Assembly: GCA_048013815.1 (NCBI GenBank)
Contig: CM106585.1
Span: 12,958,001-13,022,000, forward strand
Source: Setoptus koraiensis
Lineage: Eukaryota; Arthropoda
Length of the DNA stretch: 64,000 bases
Reading direction: 5' to 3'
Shown: positions 11,422-24,620 of the stretch, in pieces
Layout of the letters: every line of letters starts with the position of its first letter
How positions within the stretch are numbered: position 1 is the stretch's first letter
Notes under the pieces: model-generated
The model's input: the letters and a program-made list of their open reading frames with translations, nothing else
What the model was told of the DNA's origin: nothing
The model's database searches: none
Program-made: the position numbers and the translations under genes

Positions 11422-11474
11422 CGATAGATCATGTAGTCCAAAAATCTTGCATTTTTGGACTACATGATCTATCG
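11422..11474. repeat. Perfect hairpin, 24-bp stem, 5-nt loop
   Basis: Positions 11422-11445 and 11451-11474 are exact reverse complements around the loop CTTGC. This is the longest perfect short-loop stem I found in the window. A fully paired stem is unlike most conserved microRNA precursors; a small foldback element or a young hairpin RNA is possible. Confidence 0.9.
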
Positions 11475-12540
11475 CTATTGCTCGCCGCAAACGCGATACA
11501 CTCGACGAAACGCCGCCATCGAATTGAGCAGAGTTCACTGGTGGCCAAGGTTGCAATTATTCCCGGCGCCTTGATTAAATTCACGGCCCCCTCACCGAGC
11601 ATACAATACAAATGCAATTATCGGCCCTTTTCATCAAGTCAACTCATAGAATTTGTTGGCGTTTCACGCGAATTCGTCGTTTCATCAAATGAACAAACGG
11701 ATCCGTTTGCTTGGGATCCGTCGCTCTCTCTCGCTCTTTTTACACGCTCCACTGATATTCTGTGGGCCGCTTCGGAGCGTCTCCTCTAATTGACGATCCA
11801 GATAGAAACCCCAGATATGTGTGATATAGAAAACTGCGGCGCACAGCCTGCATTTTCTGCTGCTTCAAACGTAATGCATAGCATTGGATAATGACGATCA
11901 ACTCGGTTTTCAGGCGCATTTGAGCCAGATATTAGTAGTTTTAATATGCGTTCACGCTCTACTCGGCGCTCTCGTTTTTTGTCCCGTTGTGCTGTTTACA
12001 TTCGTGTTGCCACGTGTTACCACGTGTGTGTGTGTGCTGTGCCTGCTTGTGACTGATTGAGTCGATATTTGACTCATTGTCTATGATATTTGATTAATCA
12101 ATAGATGAAGTCGGTGATTGACTTTGAGAGATGAGCTCTCCAAAGCGACAGTTATTAGTTGGGCCAATTGTAAAATATTTTTCGTGTCGCAGCGGCGCTC
12201 ACCGGGGCTTCGAATTTGCTTGCTGAACACGCACGAGCACGATGAGGTGCACAGGTGATTCGGGCGGGCCGGTATGCGCCGGAATGATGGCCCGCGAAGG
12301 TTCTATTTCAACGGACTAATTAGCGAAAAAGCTCGACACAAATGGCCCAGATCTCCGAAATGTGAACAATGCCCCCAGATCACCGCTACACACGTCCGGG
12401 ATAACGGTCAGGTGAGAAAAAAATGGACAGAAATCAGTGTATTCACTTGCTATGCTCACTTGTTTCGTATTGGCTGATGAGGCGAGCAGCTTGGCCTCTT
12501 GAGCCGGCCCGCGGCAGAGGGTCGTTCGACACCGAGGCCA

Positions 12541-12610
12541 CTTTTGCCCGCTTTTCTCGCCCACTTTTGCCCGCTTTTCTCGCCCACTTTTGCCCGCTTT
12601 TTTCGCCCAC
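12541..12610. repeat. Tandem repeat, 23-bp unit, three copies
   Basis: Three head-to-tail copies of a unit starting CTTTTGCCCGCTTTTCTCG; the third carries one extra T. Confidence 0.85.
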
Positions 12611-14769
12611 TTTGCACCCCGTGACGTGCACGTTCGGGCAAACGACGCGTGCGAAAAAAGCAGCATCAGCAATGATTGCAGCCAGCACAGGTTATTGACG
12701 TGAGGTTTTGCGCAAAATATTGATATTACATAAATGTTGCCTCTTTGACAAAGAGTCTTTGTCGCATTTGCACTTTTTTCGAGCGCCCTCTGGCCAGCAA
12801 TTAACCATCTGATAGCTGCGTAAATTACCGGCCACTGCCCATCTGACAGCCCGTGCGCCTGTTACGGTCCGACTAAATGGCACTGCCGGCACAACTGGCC
12901 ACTAGAGCGGCCGGCGCTCATTTTACGCTCGCTTCAGTCCGGCGGGGCGGCCGACGGGACCCGACCGGACCCGACCGGTCCACTGGCCCAGTGCCACTAG
13001 GCTAGGCGAAATGGCGGTCACTGCAGCACAAGTTACAAGACAATTGATATGCAGCACAACACGATAAGCGGCGGCCGGCAGCGGTTTTCGCATGGCGTCC
13101 GTTCGCGGCGCCCCTATGTCCCGCGCGTTGCCCTGTCCCGTTCGCCCGTCTATGCGTCTATTCGGTGTGTTTGTGTTGGCTCTGCTCATGCATATCAATG
13201 ACCGTTCGTTTTAATGAGCTCGATAATTAAACTCGCAGCCCAACTCACAGTTGGAGCTAGTGAGCCAAGAGACAAAACGATGCCATCCGCATACGCACTC
13301 ATTAGAATTGCCGGCGCGAGACTCTACAAGATGAATTACAAATTTACTTGTTAACCAAGCTTATTGTTCAAATTTTGCTCTTTGCGCCGCCCTGCCGGCC
13401 CGAGACGGTGGGCGCGACCCGTGAGCAACTACCAGAACCACCGCGCAACGGCACCGCACGCATCAACTCGAAAACAACCGGGCTACCCAATGCCCCATGC
13501 CCAATGCTCAATGTCCGATGCCCGGCGGCCGGCGGCCGTGGACCATCGAGAGCAGTGGCCGTAAAGACGATGCTATCGCGTCACTCTCGTCTGATCTGTC
13601 TGTCAAGATCTATCTCGCTGGCCGCCTGGCCGACAGAACATAATAGATATAGGGATAAAGGATGTATAAAGGGATCTTGCGAGTGGATATAGAGGGATGA
13701 AGCATCCGCTCGTCGGCTGCCGTTCACTATTCAGGGCCACTATTCACCGACGCAACGGCATTCGCCGTTGCCATCGCGTAGGCTGCCACCGGGGCCCCCG
13801 CACGCCCAGCGTCTCGGCCAGATCATGTGACTATGATATATGTACTGGTGTCAGTGTATCGGCGCCGGTCCGATGTAAAGTGACTCCGGTTCGGGGAGTG
13901 CAGAGTCGCGCCAGAGTCGCGCCAAAGAGAGAGGGATAATATGAGAGATTATGCGACAGCGCAGCGAGCGCTTGAGCGGGGTGCCCCGCTCCGCCAAGTG
14001 CGGGCGCCGCGGTGCGTGTTTCCGTCGGGCGGCGGCGGCGGCGGCTGCCCAATCGGCACCAAGATGCAAATTCGTCGCTGTCGCTAGGTGCCGCCGTTGC
14101 GCAAATAAATGATATTTACATGTGAACATGTAAAAATGCGAAAAACAGTGACACGTCAGAGAGAACGGGCCAAACGGCTCTGCGATTTCATTTTATTTTT
14201 ATTCCTATTTTTTAATTCTTAACCCGTGGCCCCACCGCGTGCCCGTTCATCCATCATTCGCGCCACTGTGCTGGATATAACCGTCAGGTGTCCCCTTTTC
14301 GCCTGAATTCGGCGCTTGATGTCACAAACAAATCAATCAATCGATATCTCTGGCTCCATCTGAATAATCAGAATGCGCCCGCGAGCCAGCTCACTGACAG
14401 TCGATTGTGTGGTGCGCGCGAACCACGCCGGAATCCACTGACAGACAAATCACGGCCAGACAGCCAGCCAGCCGGTGAGCTGGCCAGCCAGAGGGTGAAA
14501 TGAGCTGAAAAACAAGCACCCAAATCACCGCATAATCGGCTGGCGCGAGAATTAATATTCAGAATCAACAGACTCGGCTGGCGCGTCGAGAAGCCATACG
14601 CGTGGCCTTGTTAGCGATTACGGCTGGGGCCCGCCAGCGAGTAATTCGCGCCGGCTGTCGAGACGTGAGCCAACAATAAGTCAGAGTGCATTGTTTTCTC
14701 GCGTTGCGCCGACATGTTTGTACTGTGTTCAACAATGCCAGTCTGCGAAAGTTTGTCGGAATATTGTTG

Positions 14770-14836
14770 TCGTTGTTTCTGTTGCTGCCGCTGTTGTTGT
14801 TGCTGTTGTCGTTGTTGTTGTTGTTGTTGTTGTTGG
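14770..14836. repeat. GTT/GCT triplet array
   Basis: Interrupted GTT, GCT and GTC triplets. The minus strand reads mixed Gln/Arg and ends soon on either side, so it is taken as non-coding. Confidence 0.8.
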
Positions 14837-15209
14837 TGTTTACCGTGCACCGCTGTATGGCCTCCCTCGCTCACAGCAACATTGCCAGGCAATGTTGTTG
14901 TGCAGTCAATTAAACAATGCGCGTGCACCGGCCAGCAAATATCCGTTCGTTGATGCTGCTTGGGTCAAAAAACTCTGCCAATGCCATTTTGAGGCATTTT
15001 CGTCCGCAGCTTCGGATTATATCGGCGCAAAGCACCGAGCAGATATTCAAAGAATGCGCACAAGTTCTGGCTAGTGGGCCCGTTGCCGGCGAACGAGGCC
15101 CCAGTCGATGTACCGTTGCGATGTGTCACCATTGCGACGCGTTACCATTGCCGTCTGGCTGGTTACTGCCAGTGTGAAGGTCGCGCGAAGATTAGCTGCG
15201 CAGAGTAGC

Positions 15210-15261
15210 CGCCATTATGTAATACCTATACCTAGAAGGCTGTAGGTATTACATAATGGCG
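15210..15261. repeat. Perfect hairpin, 19-bp stem, holding two TTAYRTAA motifs
   Basis: Arms 15210-15228 and 15243-15261 are exact reverse complements with a 14-nt loop. Each arm contains the bZIP-like palindrome (TTATGTAA at 15215, TTACATAA at 15249). Confidence 0.88.
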
Positions 15262-15464
15262 TAGGTGTGCGTACCGCGATGGCCGGCAAAAATGCGTCGC
15301 GGGGGCCGCCACTGCCGCCGCCGCAGAGGATGAATAATTGCGAGTCACGTCACCGCGATGATGGCATCGTGAGCCTCATCGATTGAGTCGCTTGTCTACT
15401 TTTTACCTCTCTCTCTCAAATTGCATTCTTGCTGCTCGCTTGGCTGACAGTGGAATCGCACCGC

Positions 15465-15524
15465 CAGCCAGCCAGCCAGCCAGCCAGTCAGTCAGTCAGT
15501 CAGTCAGCCAGTCGGCCAGCCAGC
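15465..15524. repeat. (CCAG/TCAG)n tetranucleotide repeat
   Basis: Runs of CCAG followed by TCAG and back to CCAG, about 60 bp. Confidence 0.85.
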
Positions 15525-15827
15525 TCGTGGGGCCCGTGTTTTGCAAATGTTTTGCTGTAAATTGTCAAACATCATTGGCGCGTATCATAATCATTCAGTC
15601 GTGTGTGACTATTAATTTTTCATATCACTGCAAATGTCAAATGAATAATAAAGAACAATGCGCACACAGCACGCGATGGGCCTCGTTCGGTCTGGGCCAC
15701 AAAATCAGGGCTCGTTCGCAGCGATGCCGCTGACCAACCGGAAGAGGGGCCAGCAAATAAAGCCGTTGCGCTATTTATTTAACACAACGGGGGCATCGCA
15801 CATGAAACGCAAATGAACTAGGTGCTC

Positions 15828-16077
15828 GTTGTTGTTGTTGTTGTTGTTGTTGTTGCTGCTGCAAATGAGCATCTCGTTCCCACTGCAGGTATGATTCGCT
15901 GAACAACAAACAAACGGCAACAACAACAACAGCAACAACAGTGCCAACCATCTAAGAATCGGTTTATTAGTTTATCATTAACGGCACGCCGGCGCCTACG
16001 CCAACAACAACAATAACGACAACAGCGGCACCAGCAACAACAACAACAACGCCAACAACATCGCCAAGTAACAACAA
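15828..16077. repeat. GTT run followed by CAA array
   Basis: A pure GTT run (15828-15861) is followed within 50 bp by interrupted CAA triplets (15901-16077). The two parts are complementary in type, so a transcript could fold back on itself. Confidence 0.8.
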
Positions 16078-17295
16078 TGCAACGCCCTCGAGCAATGATG
16101 CATAGCGACATTTGCCATTTTGTGTGTCTCTGTGTCGCCTTTTTTCGTTGCCCGTTATCTCATCATCTCGCACAATAAAGCTTGTTAACTATGTCCGCAT
16201 AGTGGGACAAAAGATAACAGTTCAGTATTAGTTTGCTTGCCTCGTGTCGCTCGCCGCACCAAATTTGCCGAGCTATGGACATATGAATATTTAGCGAAAT
16301 ATCCACACACGAATCACGTTGAGTCACGTTATGGCGAACAGGTGCGATAGCATATCTATGCGACACAGCGGGCTGCTAATGCTGCCATTGATCATCTTGG
16401 CAAGCTACCTGTGATATAGTGATGTTGCGCAACATATAGAGCGGGTTGCGCAACGAAACTAGACTTTGCAGCTATGGCAGTACCTCAGTTGGCTGGCGTG
16501 CATTGTCTGGGCGAATGCAGTTCAACAAAACAATCAATTCAAGTTATATCTTGTCCAGTATTCATCGACGGATATCGCGGATATCGCGGATATCGCGGGC
16601 AGAGGGCATATGGGAGGTGGAACACCTCACGCCTCCCACTCAACAGGATGGACCTCCCGCCTCCCACATCCTGCTTTATAGGACAGACCTTCCGCCTGCC
16701 ACCTGGCCGTCGCCAAGAGCTCGACCTAGAACGAGGTGTAAATGTTTACATCAAACACATCTCATAATATAAACGTTATACCTCTTGCTCGATACGAAAA
16801 GATATTGGCCCATTTGAATTGAATTTTGTTGAGGCCAACACAGTTTTTTGTTTCCATCAAAAGTTACAGTACAGAGGGACGGAGATGGGAGTGATGCGGC
16901 AGATAAGGGAGGAATTGGCCAGTAAGCGGGAGGAATACCTGCCCCGATAACTAACGGACCAATGAGAGTTGAATTTGGCGCCCATTTTAGCCAGCTAGAC
17001 GAGATGGGGGCCAATGGAGTATCTCGTGCAGTTGGCAGTGGTACAGATACAGTCGGATGCGATCGGTGTCACGTGGGCACAATGGCTGGGCACGCGAGCC
17101 AGCCAGATAAAAACGAAAAGGATGAATGAATGTCGCTCGGCGAGGCTCGGCCCAATTGTCGCCAAAGAGGCCAGAGCGGGGGCTATGAAACAAAAGGTAT
17201 GATCGCGACTGGTGGCTTAACAGCGGCTTAACTTAATGCCCTCTAATCTGGACCATCTTTTTTCAGACCGACTCATACTCACTTTGTGGCAGCCC

Positions 17296-17425
17296 ACATA
17301 TGAGACCCCATGACAGCCTATGGGCTGTCATGGGAGCCCATGGGAGCCCATGGGAGTGCACGAGGCCAGTGAGGGCCTGTGAGGGCCTGTGAGGGCCTGT
17401 GAGGGCCTGTGAGAGTCTGTGAGAG
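17296..17425. repeat. Hairpin plus two short tandem arrays
   Basis: A 12-bp perfect stem with a TATG loop (17307-17318 with 17323-17334) runs into GGGAGCCCAT repeats and then four copies of GTGAGGGCCT. Confidence 0.8.
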
Positions 17426-18005
17426 CTCATCAGTATTTGGACGCCGCGTAGCCGGAGGCGGCTTGTTGTGTAGGCAGAATTTACATTGAATTATGGCCTG
17501 GCCAGCTCTTTACCTGGGCGGCTGTCGCGAGAGCCCGAGACAACTCATAACTGTCTTTATCGTTTGCCACTTAGCGGCTTTGTCGAGCGGCATCTTGCAT
17601 GGCGTCGCATGCGAGCCCCAATCTAAAACAAGTGTCGCCCGCTTGCGACTTCCGTTTGCACTTAGGCGGCCCATTTTGGGTCGTCTAAGTGACGGGGATC
17701 GGGCAAAAACGGTCTTGCTTCACTTACTGAACTCGCTAGACTTAATCGTGGATTCACGCGTGAATTTGTGCTGGCAACTGTTGGCCGGCTTGGCGGGGCC
17801 AAAATGCGACCAACAACCGTTACAGCAGCAGTAATTGATTTGCTGCGCCACACTGACGCACTATGATGATGATGTAATGCGATTTGAATTATTATTAATA
17901 ATTTTATTATTAGGTGATTCGTGGCACGGCGACAGGTGCATGTAGCGGCCGCTGATTTATGGCAAACACTAGTGGCGACTCGCGAGCACTATAGCGACTC
18001 AATAT

Positions 18006-18039
18006 TGGTTTTAGTATTCATTCATGAATACTAAAACCA
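18006..18039. repeat. Perfect hairpin, 15-bp stem, 4-nt loop
   Basis: TGGTTTTAGTATTCA at 18006-18020 pairs exactly with 18025-18039 around TTCA. Confidence 0.88.
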
Positions 18040-18135
18040 TTCCAGCAAGCGATGAATGAGTGATTCAGTTAGTCGCTATTATCTGGTCCGACATGCGACC
18101 CAATTGTAAATCGATTTCGCTTGCCCGACCGCCGC

Positions 18136-18184
18136 GTCGTCCGCGGCCGGGCGAGCCGGAAAGTGGCGCCCGGCCGCGGACGAC
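18136..18184. repeat. GC-rich perfect hairpin, 18-bp stem, 13-nt loop
   Basis: GTCGTCCGCGGCCGGGCG at 18136-18153 pairs exactly with 18167-18184. Sixteen of the 18 pairs are G-C, so it would be a very stable RNA or DNA hairpin. Confidence 0.88.
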
Positions 18185-19663
18185 CAATGGCGCCGACAGA
18201 AACAAAAGCCCACAAATGAGGTGTGGACGTGAATGAGTTAACAGATGGAGGCGGCGAAAAATCACGACTTTTGACGCATTTTAAGTTGGTGCGCGGCTAT
18301 TGGGCCTCGACGGAGTGTGTGGCATCTGTCGAGGCACTTAATGCAGAAAACATGTGACTAAAAAGCGCCACCACTTATCTGATTTGTTCGAGCGCAACCA
18401 CGAGCTCGACGAACAACTAAAAGCACTAGCACTGGGTGTTTGAGTTTAGGAACGCGTGTGATTCTTGTGTCATCTGGATAAACTGTTAGCTGTCAACACA
18501 ATTAGTCGGCCTAGCGGACGAACTAACCGTTACCCGTGCGGACTAACGGACCGACGGTCAGCCGGTCAGCCGGCTGATGTTGGCTGACATCAACGCGTGC
18601 CAACAGCGCATCATGTGTGCCGCTAACAGGCTTCGTGCGCATATGACGTAACGTTCAATAACGCGACAGCGCTGGCGCATTATTACATCATATTGTTGTT
18701 ATTACGTCATATTTAAGTATGTGTGTTATAGAATAATGGGCATGGGATAGAATGTGCCAAGACACACACACACATACACACATTATAATGTGAGATGTGA
18801 CACAATTACTCATCGGGCGCCAAGAATGTCGGCCCGTCATACTCGGGACAGGGCGCATAGTGGCGCCCCAACATGCGGTCTCGCTCGATCGAATCTGACC
18901 GAATCGGATCTGACCGGACCGGACCGAACCGGACCGACTGACCGGACTGGTCCACTCAGTGGTCAGTGAGTCGGTCAGCGCGACACGCGAGCTTTCCAGC
19001 TCATATTTATGCGCCCCCTCTCGACGAGCACCAACAAGCGGTGCGCTACTTGTATGTGCTGCTGGCAAGCTAACAAGTAAAGCAATAACAAAACAAGCAA
19101 GTGATTGCATCATCTTGTGATGTGTCCCCTCGAGCTGGCTCGCCGCACAATTGTCAGCGCCTCTTGGCGGCTCGTGGCCCGGTTTTCTTGTGGCGCCCCA
19201 GCTCTACTCAACTCACTGATCTATATGCTCGACTTGGGTTGGGGCCCGACTCGGCCTTGGCCAGCACATGGACAGCACATAGACGGCATATAGTGCATGA
19301 GAGCTCTATGCCAGCTGAGCGGCTAGGTGCCAAATCGGCGGGCGCCCCCGTGCCCAACTTTCCAATTGGCGCCTCTAGCCGCCACTTGTCACGCAAAGTC
19401 GACAATATGACTAACAATATATATAATATATATATTATTATTATTGTTTTGTGCGCATTCACATGCCACGCAATTACTAGAAAGCGACTAGATTATTAAA
19501 GAAAAATCGCTGGCTTGTGGTTTTTATATTTCGCGCGGACCAACTTTGGCGCGACCCAAAAACCCGAGAAATTGAAAATTATTTATGGATCAATTTATTT
19601 GTACATGTCTTGTCGCACCATATCGCACGCTTAACGCGGCCACATCGCCCATGTGGCGCCCTG

Positions 19664-19723
19664 CGACCCACGCTAGGGCGACCCACGCTAGGGCGACCCA
19701 CGCTAGGGCGACCCATGCTAGGG
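19664..19723. repeat. Tandem repeat, 15-bp unit, four copies
   Basis: CGACCCACGCTAGGG occurs three times exactly, then once with a single C-to-T change. Confidence 0.9.
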
Positions 19724-20397
19724 AGATCCATAATGAGGCAACGATTGACCACAATACGAAATAAAGAAGTTACAAGTTGCGCAATGAATCATCACAACTG
19801 TTGGTGCCCATCGGAAATTGCTTCACGCGCCAGCCAGTGGATGCGTAACTGATGGCCGAAGTAATTGAAATGCCATCGCTCGAGAATGGATATTAGTGAA
19901 GACGTTCAATTATGTCACACAATTTGTACCCACGTTGCAAGTGTCAGCGATGAGCAAGCGGGCAGCCAGAGCGAATTAAATTGGCGGCAATTGTGACAAT
20001 ATGGAAATATTGTGAGAATATAACAGAATATTGTGAGTGTGTGGCGTGTCAACTGTCATGCCAAGTCAGGTAGCAATCGACCACTATAATTATCTGTCTC
20101 TGTTCAGTGTGTGTGTGTGTGTGCTTGCATTGTCTGGATTGTGGGGCCCATAGTCGGACAAAATCCGGCAAATGGGGTGACAGCAGGCGCAATCACAGAG
20201 TCAATAATAGATGGATAATAGCGGATATAGCGGGCCCATTGAGCCGACACAAGCACCACTTAGGTGCCCAATGGCACACTAAAGATCCATCAGTGCAAGT
20301 ACAAATTGTTTGATTGGTGCGCTGGGCCGAGCCGAGTCGAGCCATCGAGGGGGAGCCGAGCCTGAAACGGAGAGACAATTGAGCGGCAAAGAGCCTT

Positions 20398-20428
20398 TCT
20401 GCTCGTGCAAAGCATTTGCACGAGCAGA
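20398..20428. repeat. Perfect hairpin, 14-bp stem, 3-nt loop
   Basis: TCTGCTCGTGCAAA at 20398-20411 pairs with 20415-20428 around GCA. Confidence 0.88.
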
Positions 20429-20479
20429 GGATTTAAATAACGTGCAAGCAAACAAACAAACAAACAATTATTCGCGTGC

Positions 20480-20522
20480 ATCGTATATTACATGAGCGGG
20501 ATTAGTTCGTGTAATATACGAT
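20480..20522. repeat. Perfect hairpin, 13-bp stem, 17-nt loop
   Basis: ATCGTATATTACA at 20480-20492 pairs exactly with 20510-20522. Confidence 0.85.
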
Positions 20523-21845
20523 TGTGCCAACTGACTCTCCCTACAACTTGTATGATACAACTTGTATCGCACAGGTGACTCCAATGCAGCCAGCGCTGGA
20601 CGTGGCCAGTTGCGGACGTAGCCGGTTTTAGAGGGAGCCTCGATCGCGCGCCGGCCGGTAATCTATTAATCTATTTGGGCTGTTTGACTTTTTGACTTCC
20701 ATTAGTACATGTGTTACAGCAGATAATATTGTATTGGTGGCCGCGACAAACAATTGCGCAGATATTTGGATATCTCAATGGCTGCAACTTGCAACGACGA
20801 GATGACGAAAAATGATAACAGTGCGACCTGGCCGAACCGGGCCACTGAGAGGGGCGCGCACCCAAACACGAGCCTCACATTGGAATCGGCTGACCGTTGC
20901 GTACGTCATGATATTAATCATCGAATGGGCTGTCGGCCGAAATTGGCGCCCCACGGTAAATTGTCGAGCAACTGCCGCCAGTGGCTGCAGCCGGCCGACG
21001 ACAGCCCGAGAGTGGCCCCAAACGGCCCCGAACGGCCCCAAATGGAAGCGCGAGCGCGCTGACAGGTGATCGTGAGCGTTTTGTGCGGTGCACTTGTTTT
21101 GCCGGGCCCAGTATAACTGCTGTACCGGGTATAACAAGTGTGTACTAGGTTTAACTGTGTAGATACAGGTATAAAAACAGTGTATATAACACTGGAAAAA
21201 AAGAGCCAGAATTGCGGCAAAAACTGGACAAAATTGAGAGAAAAAAGAAGAAAAACAAAAGTGTCTCGTGCCAACAATTTAACTGGCAACGGCAGCATTT
21301 CGCCCCTGCCGTTTCTATGGCGCGCCTATGACACACAATTGACTCTGCCACTATCTGCGACTTCCGCTCGGCTTGCAAGCCGCTCGAGCCGCGCAACCGG
21401 ATTAAACCGATAAAAGGGGCGCAGGCGGAAGAACAGCTGACGGTTCGTTTCTGTCCGCTTAATTCGGCTGGCTGGCTGGCTGGCTCGGCTCGGTTAGCCG
21501 GTCCGGTTACCGACTCGGTAATACCGAGGCGGCGCCAGGTAGCGGGGGGCTCTTGTTTCAGCATGTCATTATTTGCGCGCTGGCTGTATCCTCTAATTTT
21601 GTCGCTGGGCGGCTCTCAGGTATCGCGGGCCGCGCCGAAAAAAGTTACACGAATTGCACGTGTTCTGTACACAGATAAACACATATTTATATAAATAACT
21701 GTATCGCGTATCACTAATCATTACAAGCGGGCGGCCGGCCGGCCGACTTTACTGCTGACGTTGTTGCCTGAATACAAATTGCGACGTTGTTGATTGTTGT
21801 CTCGCCGCTGGCTCGTGTTCGCTCTATTTATATTTTGTTTATTCT

Positions 21846-21889
21846 CGCTCATTCTCGCTCGTTCTCGCTCGTTCTCGCTCGTTCTCGCA
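21846..21889. repeat. Tandem repeat, 10-bp unit, about four copies
   Basis: CGCTCGTTCT-type units, head to tail. Confidence 0.8.
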
Positions 21890-23184
21890 GCCGGCGCCCC
21901 TATGCGCCGGCTGTGCCGCAGCCGCCGCCGACGAGCACGCTCGCCATGACGAGAATGATCGCGAGTCGCAACAACAACAATGGCAAGCTGACTGAACTAT
22001 CTATCATTTGCGACCATCGCCGGCGCTGAATTGCCCATCGAGCTGAATCGAGCCAATTCACAAATTTGTGCCGTCATCTAATCTCGCGCGCACACGCGCG
22101 CATGAATCTCGAATGAGAAATTTGAGGGAAATTTCATTGGGGCCCCAGCGCTGACACACTTACAGTGTATGCAGCCGGCACACAACGCCGGCGACATCGC
22201 AACATGGAGCGACACAAACACAAACACAAACAGCCAACAACAGCGCCAGCCAAAGTGGCCGCGGCAAGACAAGTCAAGGTGAGGCCCCGACGTTATTGCG
22301 TAATGACAGTAGATGGTTGGTTTTATTGCTGGTCAGTGCGAGTGAGTGGGGGACAGTGGGGGAGGGAGAGAGAGAGAGAGAGCACAATGTCGCAACTCCA
22401 CAATGTCGCAAAGTCAGAACGACGCAACGCCAGAATGACGCAACGCCAGAATGATTCATGAAAGAATAAGCGCGCAAATAAAAGAATCATTTCGGCGGAA
22501 GCGACTCCGCCGCACAAAACTCAACTGTCGACCGGGCCTCATTGTAGACACAGTCGGACACTAATCGTCTGGCACCTGATACCTATGCTGGTCACTGTTA
22601 CCTTTGGCCGAAATGCTGCCGCTGCCGGTCAGCGGGCAGCAACGGTGCGCCCGACATAATAATAATTCTTCACAGAATATCAAAACGCCAGCGCACGGTG
22701 ACATTTTAGTGCCCATGGATGCTAGATTTATCTGTCCCATGTCCATTGTTGGTGTGTGTGTGTGTCCGCTTGCGCCGCTGTTTGGCCGCCATTAGAATAA
22801 TGGTAAAATGGTAAAATAAAATGGACATTGCGCTAGTTGCGATTTGATTGTCGCACTGGCCACTGGCCACTGGGCTCGAGGCTTGAGACTCGAGACTCGC
22901 CCGGCAGCCCGACTTGCGCGGGCCTCATTAGCAAGATGTTGCTCGGTGCGGCGCGCCACACACGAGAGTGACCGCGATACGGCCATCGTGTGAATATCAT
23001 GCACATATCGCGCGCAATCGGCTTGTACGGCGCGGAATCGCATCAGGTAGCGAGCGGCTGTCGAGGCGGTTGTCGTCCCAACGGGCCGGTGTTGTCGTTG
23101 CGTAATTTGTTGTGTCTTGGCGTGTCTCGTACAGGGCTGCTGTACAGCAAACGCGCTCGCTATTACGCTCGCGTTATTTGCTTG

Positions 23185-23316
23185 CGCAACAGCAACGAAA
23201 ACAACAGCAGCAACAACAACAGCAACGACAACAACAGCGCCAACAACAGCGACAACAACAACAGCGACAACAACAGCAACGACAACAGCGCCAACAACAG
23301 CAACGACAACGACGAG
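23185..23316. repeat. CAA/CAG/CGA triplet array, about 130 bp
   Basis: Reads as Gln/Arg, Asn/Ser or Thr/Ala on the plus strand and Val or Leu on the minus strand. The frames end shortly outside the array and splice signals are not evident. Confidence 0.8.
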
Positions 23317-23597
23317 CGCAATTTCAACTCGGCCGGCCAAAATGAGCTTAAATTATCAACTGGACCAACGAGACGATGATGCGAGATGATTCGCACGACA
23401 CCAGATAAGCCCGAACGCTGGACAATCGTCGTCGTGTCACCACAACGATAAGATAACAATCGTCGTCGTCGTCGTCGTCCCATCTAATCATTATCTATCA
23501 TCTGTCTCTTGGCCCGTCGTTGTGTCTCTGTCTCGCAAATAAATATTTATATGTACCGTTATATATCCGTTATATCTGTTTGGTATACTATATATAC

Positions 23598-23657
23598 CCA
23601 GTTATATATCCAGTTATATATCCAGTTATATACCCAGTTATATATCCAGTTATATGT
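23598..23657. repeat. Tandem repeat, 12-bp unit, five copies
   Basis: CCAGTTATATAT-type units. The period is a multiple of three, so it reads YPVI on the plus strand, but the frame is short and has no other support. Confidence 0.85.
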
Positions 23658-24138
23658 CCAGAATGTATACAGTGCAGTACAGTATTTATGCGCCACCAGA
23701 AATGCAGCATGATGCAGCGTGTATTTATTTGTATATATTTGGTATTTGGAGAATGGCACCGTTGAATAGCGATGGCGACAACATTAATATTAATTTCAAT
23801 TGTCATTCGCGGCGCGGCTCGGCGCGTTGTTGTTCGCTGGCCGGACAACTAAACTCGCTTGGTTGTCTTGATATCGCCGGCGGGCCGGCCGGCCGGCCAG
23901 TGTGTAGTAGTGTCGCAATGGCCAGCATGGCTGCAATGATGCGATAAAATTCACCGCTTGTGCCAATACTCCAACGCCAATCGCCACTGACCAATTGTCC
24001 CAAGGTTACCTGTGTCACCTGTCCTATATCATAGCACGTATATCGCACATCGTGTATATGTTACATATATTGAAGGTATTATTGTCTATTGGCCGCTGTC
24101 CACTGGCCCGTACGAGTGGGCCGGCTGTTGCTGACGGT

Positions 24139-24166
24139 CACTTGTGAGCTTGTCAGCTCACAAGTG
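24139..24166. repeat. Perfect hairpin, 12-bp stem, 4-nt loop
   Basis: CACTTGTGAGCT at 24139-24150 pairs with 24155-24166 around TGTC. Confidence 0.85.
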
Positions 24167-24529
24167 GCCGCTGTGTGTGGGCCCCTCAATAGCGAGCCAT
24201 CAGCATATCGGCACATCAGTGGATCGGCACATCAGTGGATCGGCACATCGGTATATCGGCGCAGTGGCCGGCCAAACAGCCCACCGAGGGCATCTCTTAA
24301 GCTCTTCACTTGCACTTATACAACTTATATTAGTTATTATATAACTTATATATATATATATATATATTAAGCTGACTTTTGTCAACGCCGATACAACCAT
24401 ATTATTCTGATATCGGGCTCATATCAGGCCCAGCTAACCAGGTAACAGCCTGGCGCCCGTCGAGTGCTCGATGCATTATTATTAGTTTATTGCTCTAGTG
24501 ACTCAAACGCTGGCCACTCCACCTGCCGC

Positions 24530-24620
24530 CAATATACCCGCCAATATACCCGCTATACGCCCGCCACACACCCGCTATACACCCGCCACATGCCCGCTAT
24601 ACACTCGCCATATACCCGTG
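24530..24620. repeat. Degenerate tandem array of CCCGCTATACA/CCCGCCACACA units
   Basis: About eight units of 10-12 bp alternating between CCCGCTATA and CCCGCCA types. No coding support. Confidence 0.7.

Noticed and set aside
12541-12610. Regular direct repeats here and at 19664, 43608 and 60618, considered as CRISPR-like
   Set aside because: Units abut with no unique spacers, and the window is eukaryotic.
22792-23340. 182-codon minus-strand frame with poly-Val
   Set aside because: Half of it is the CAA array read in another frame; no other support.
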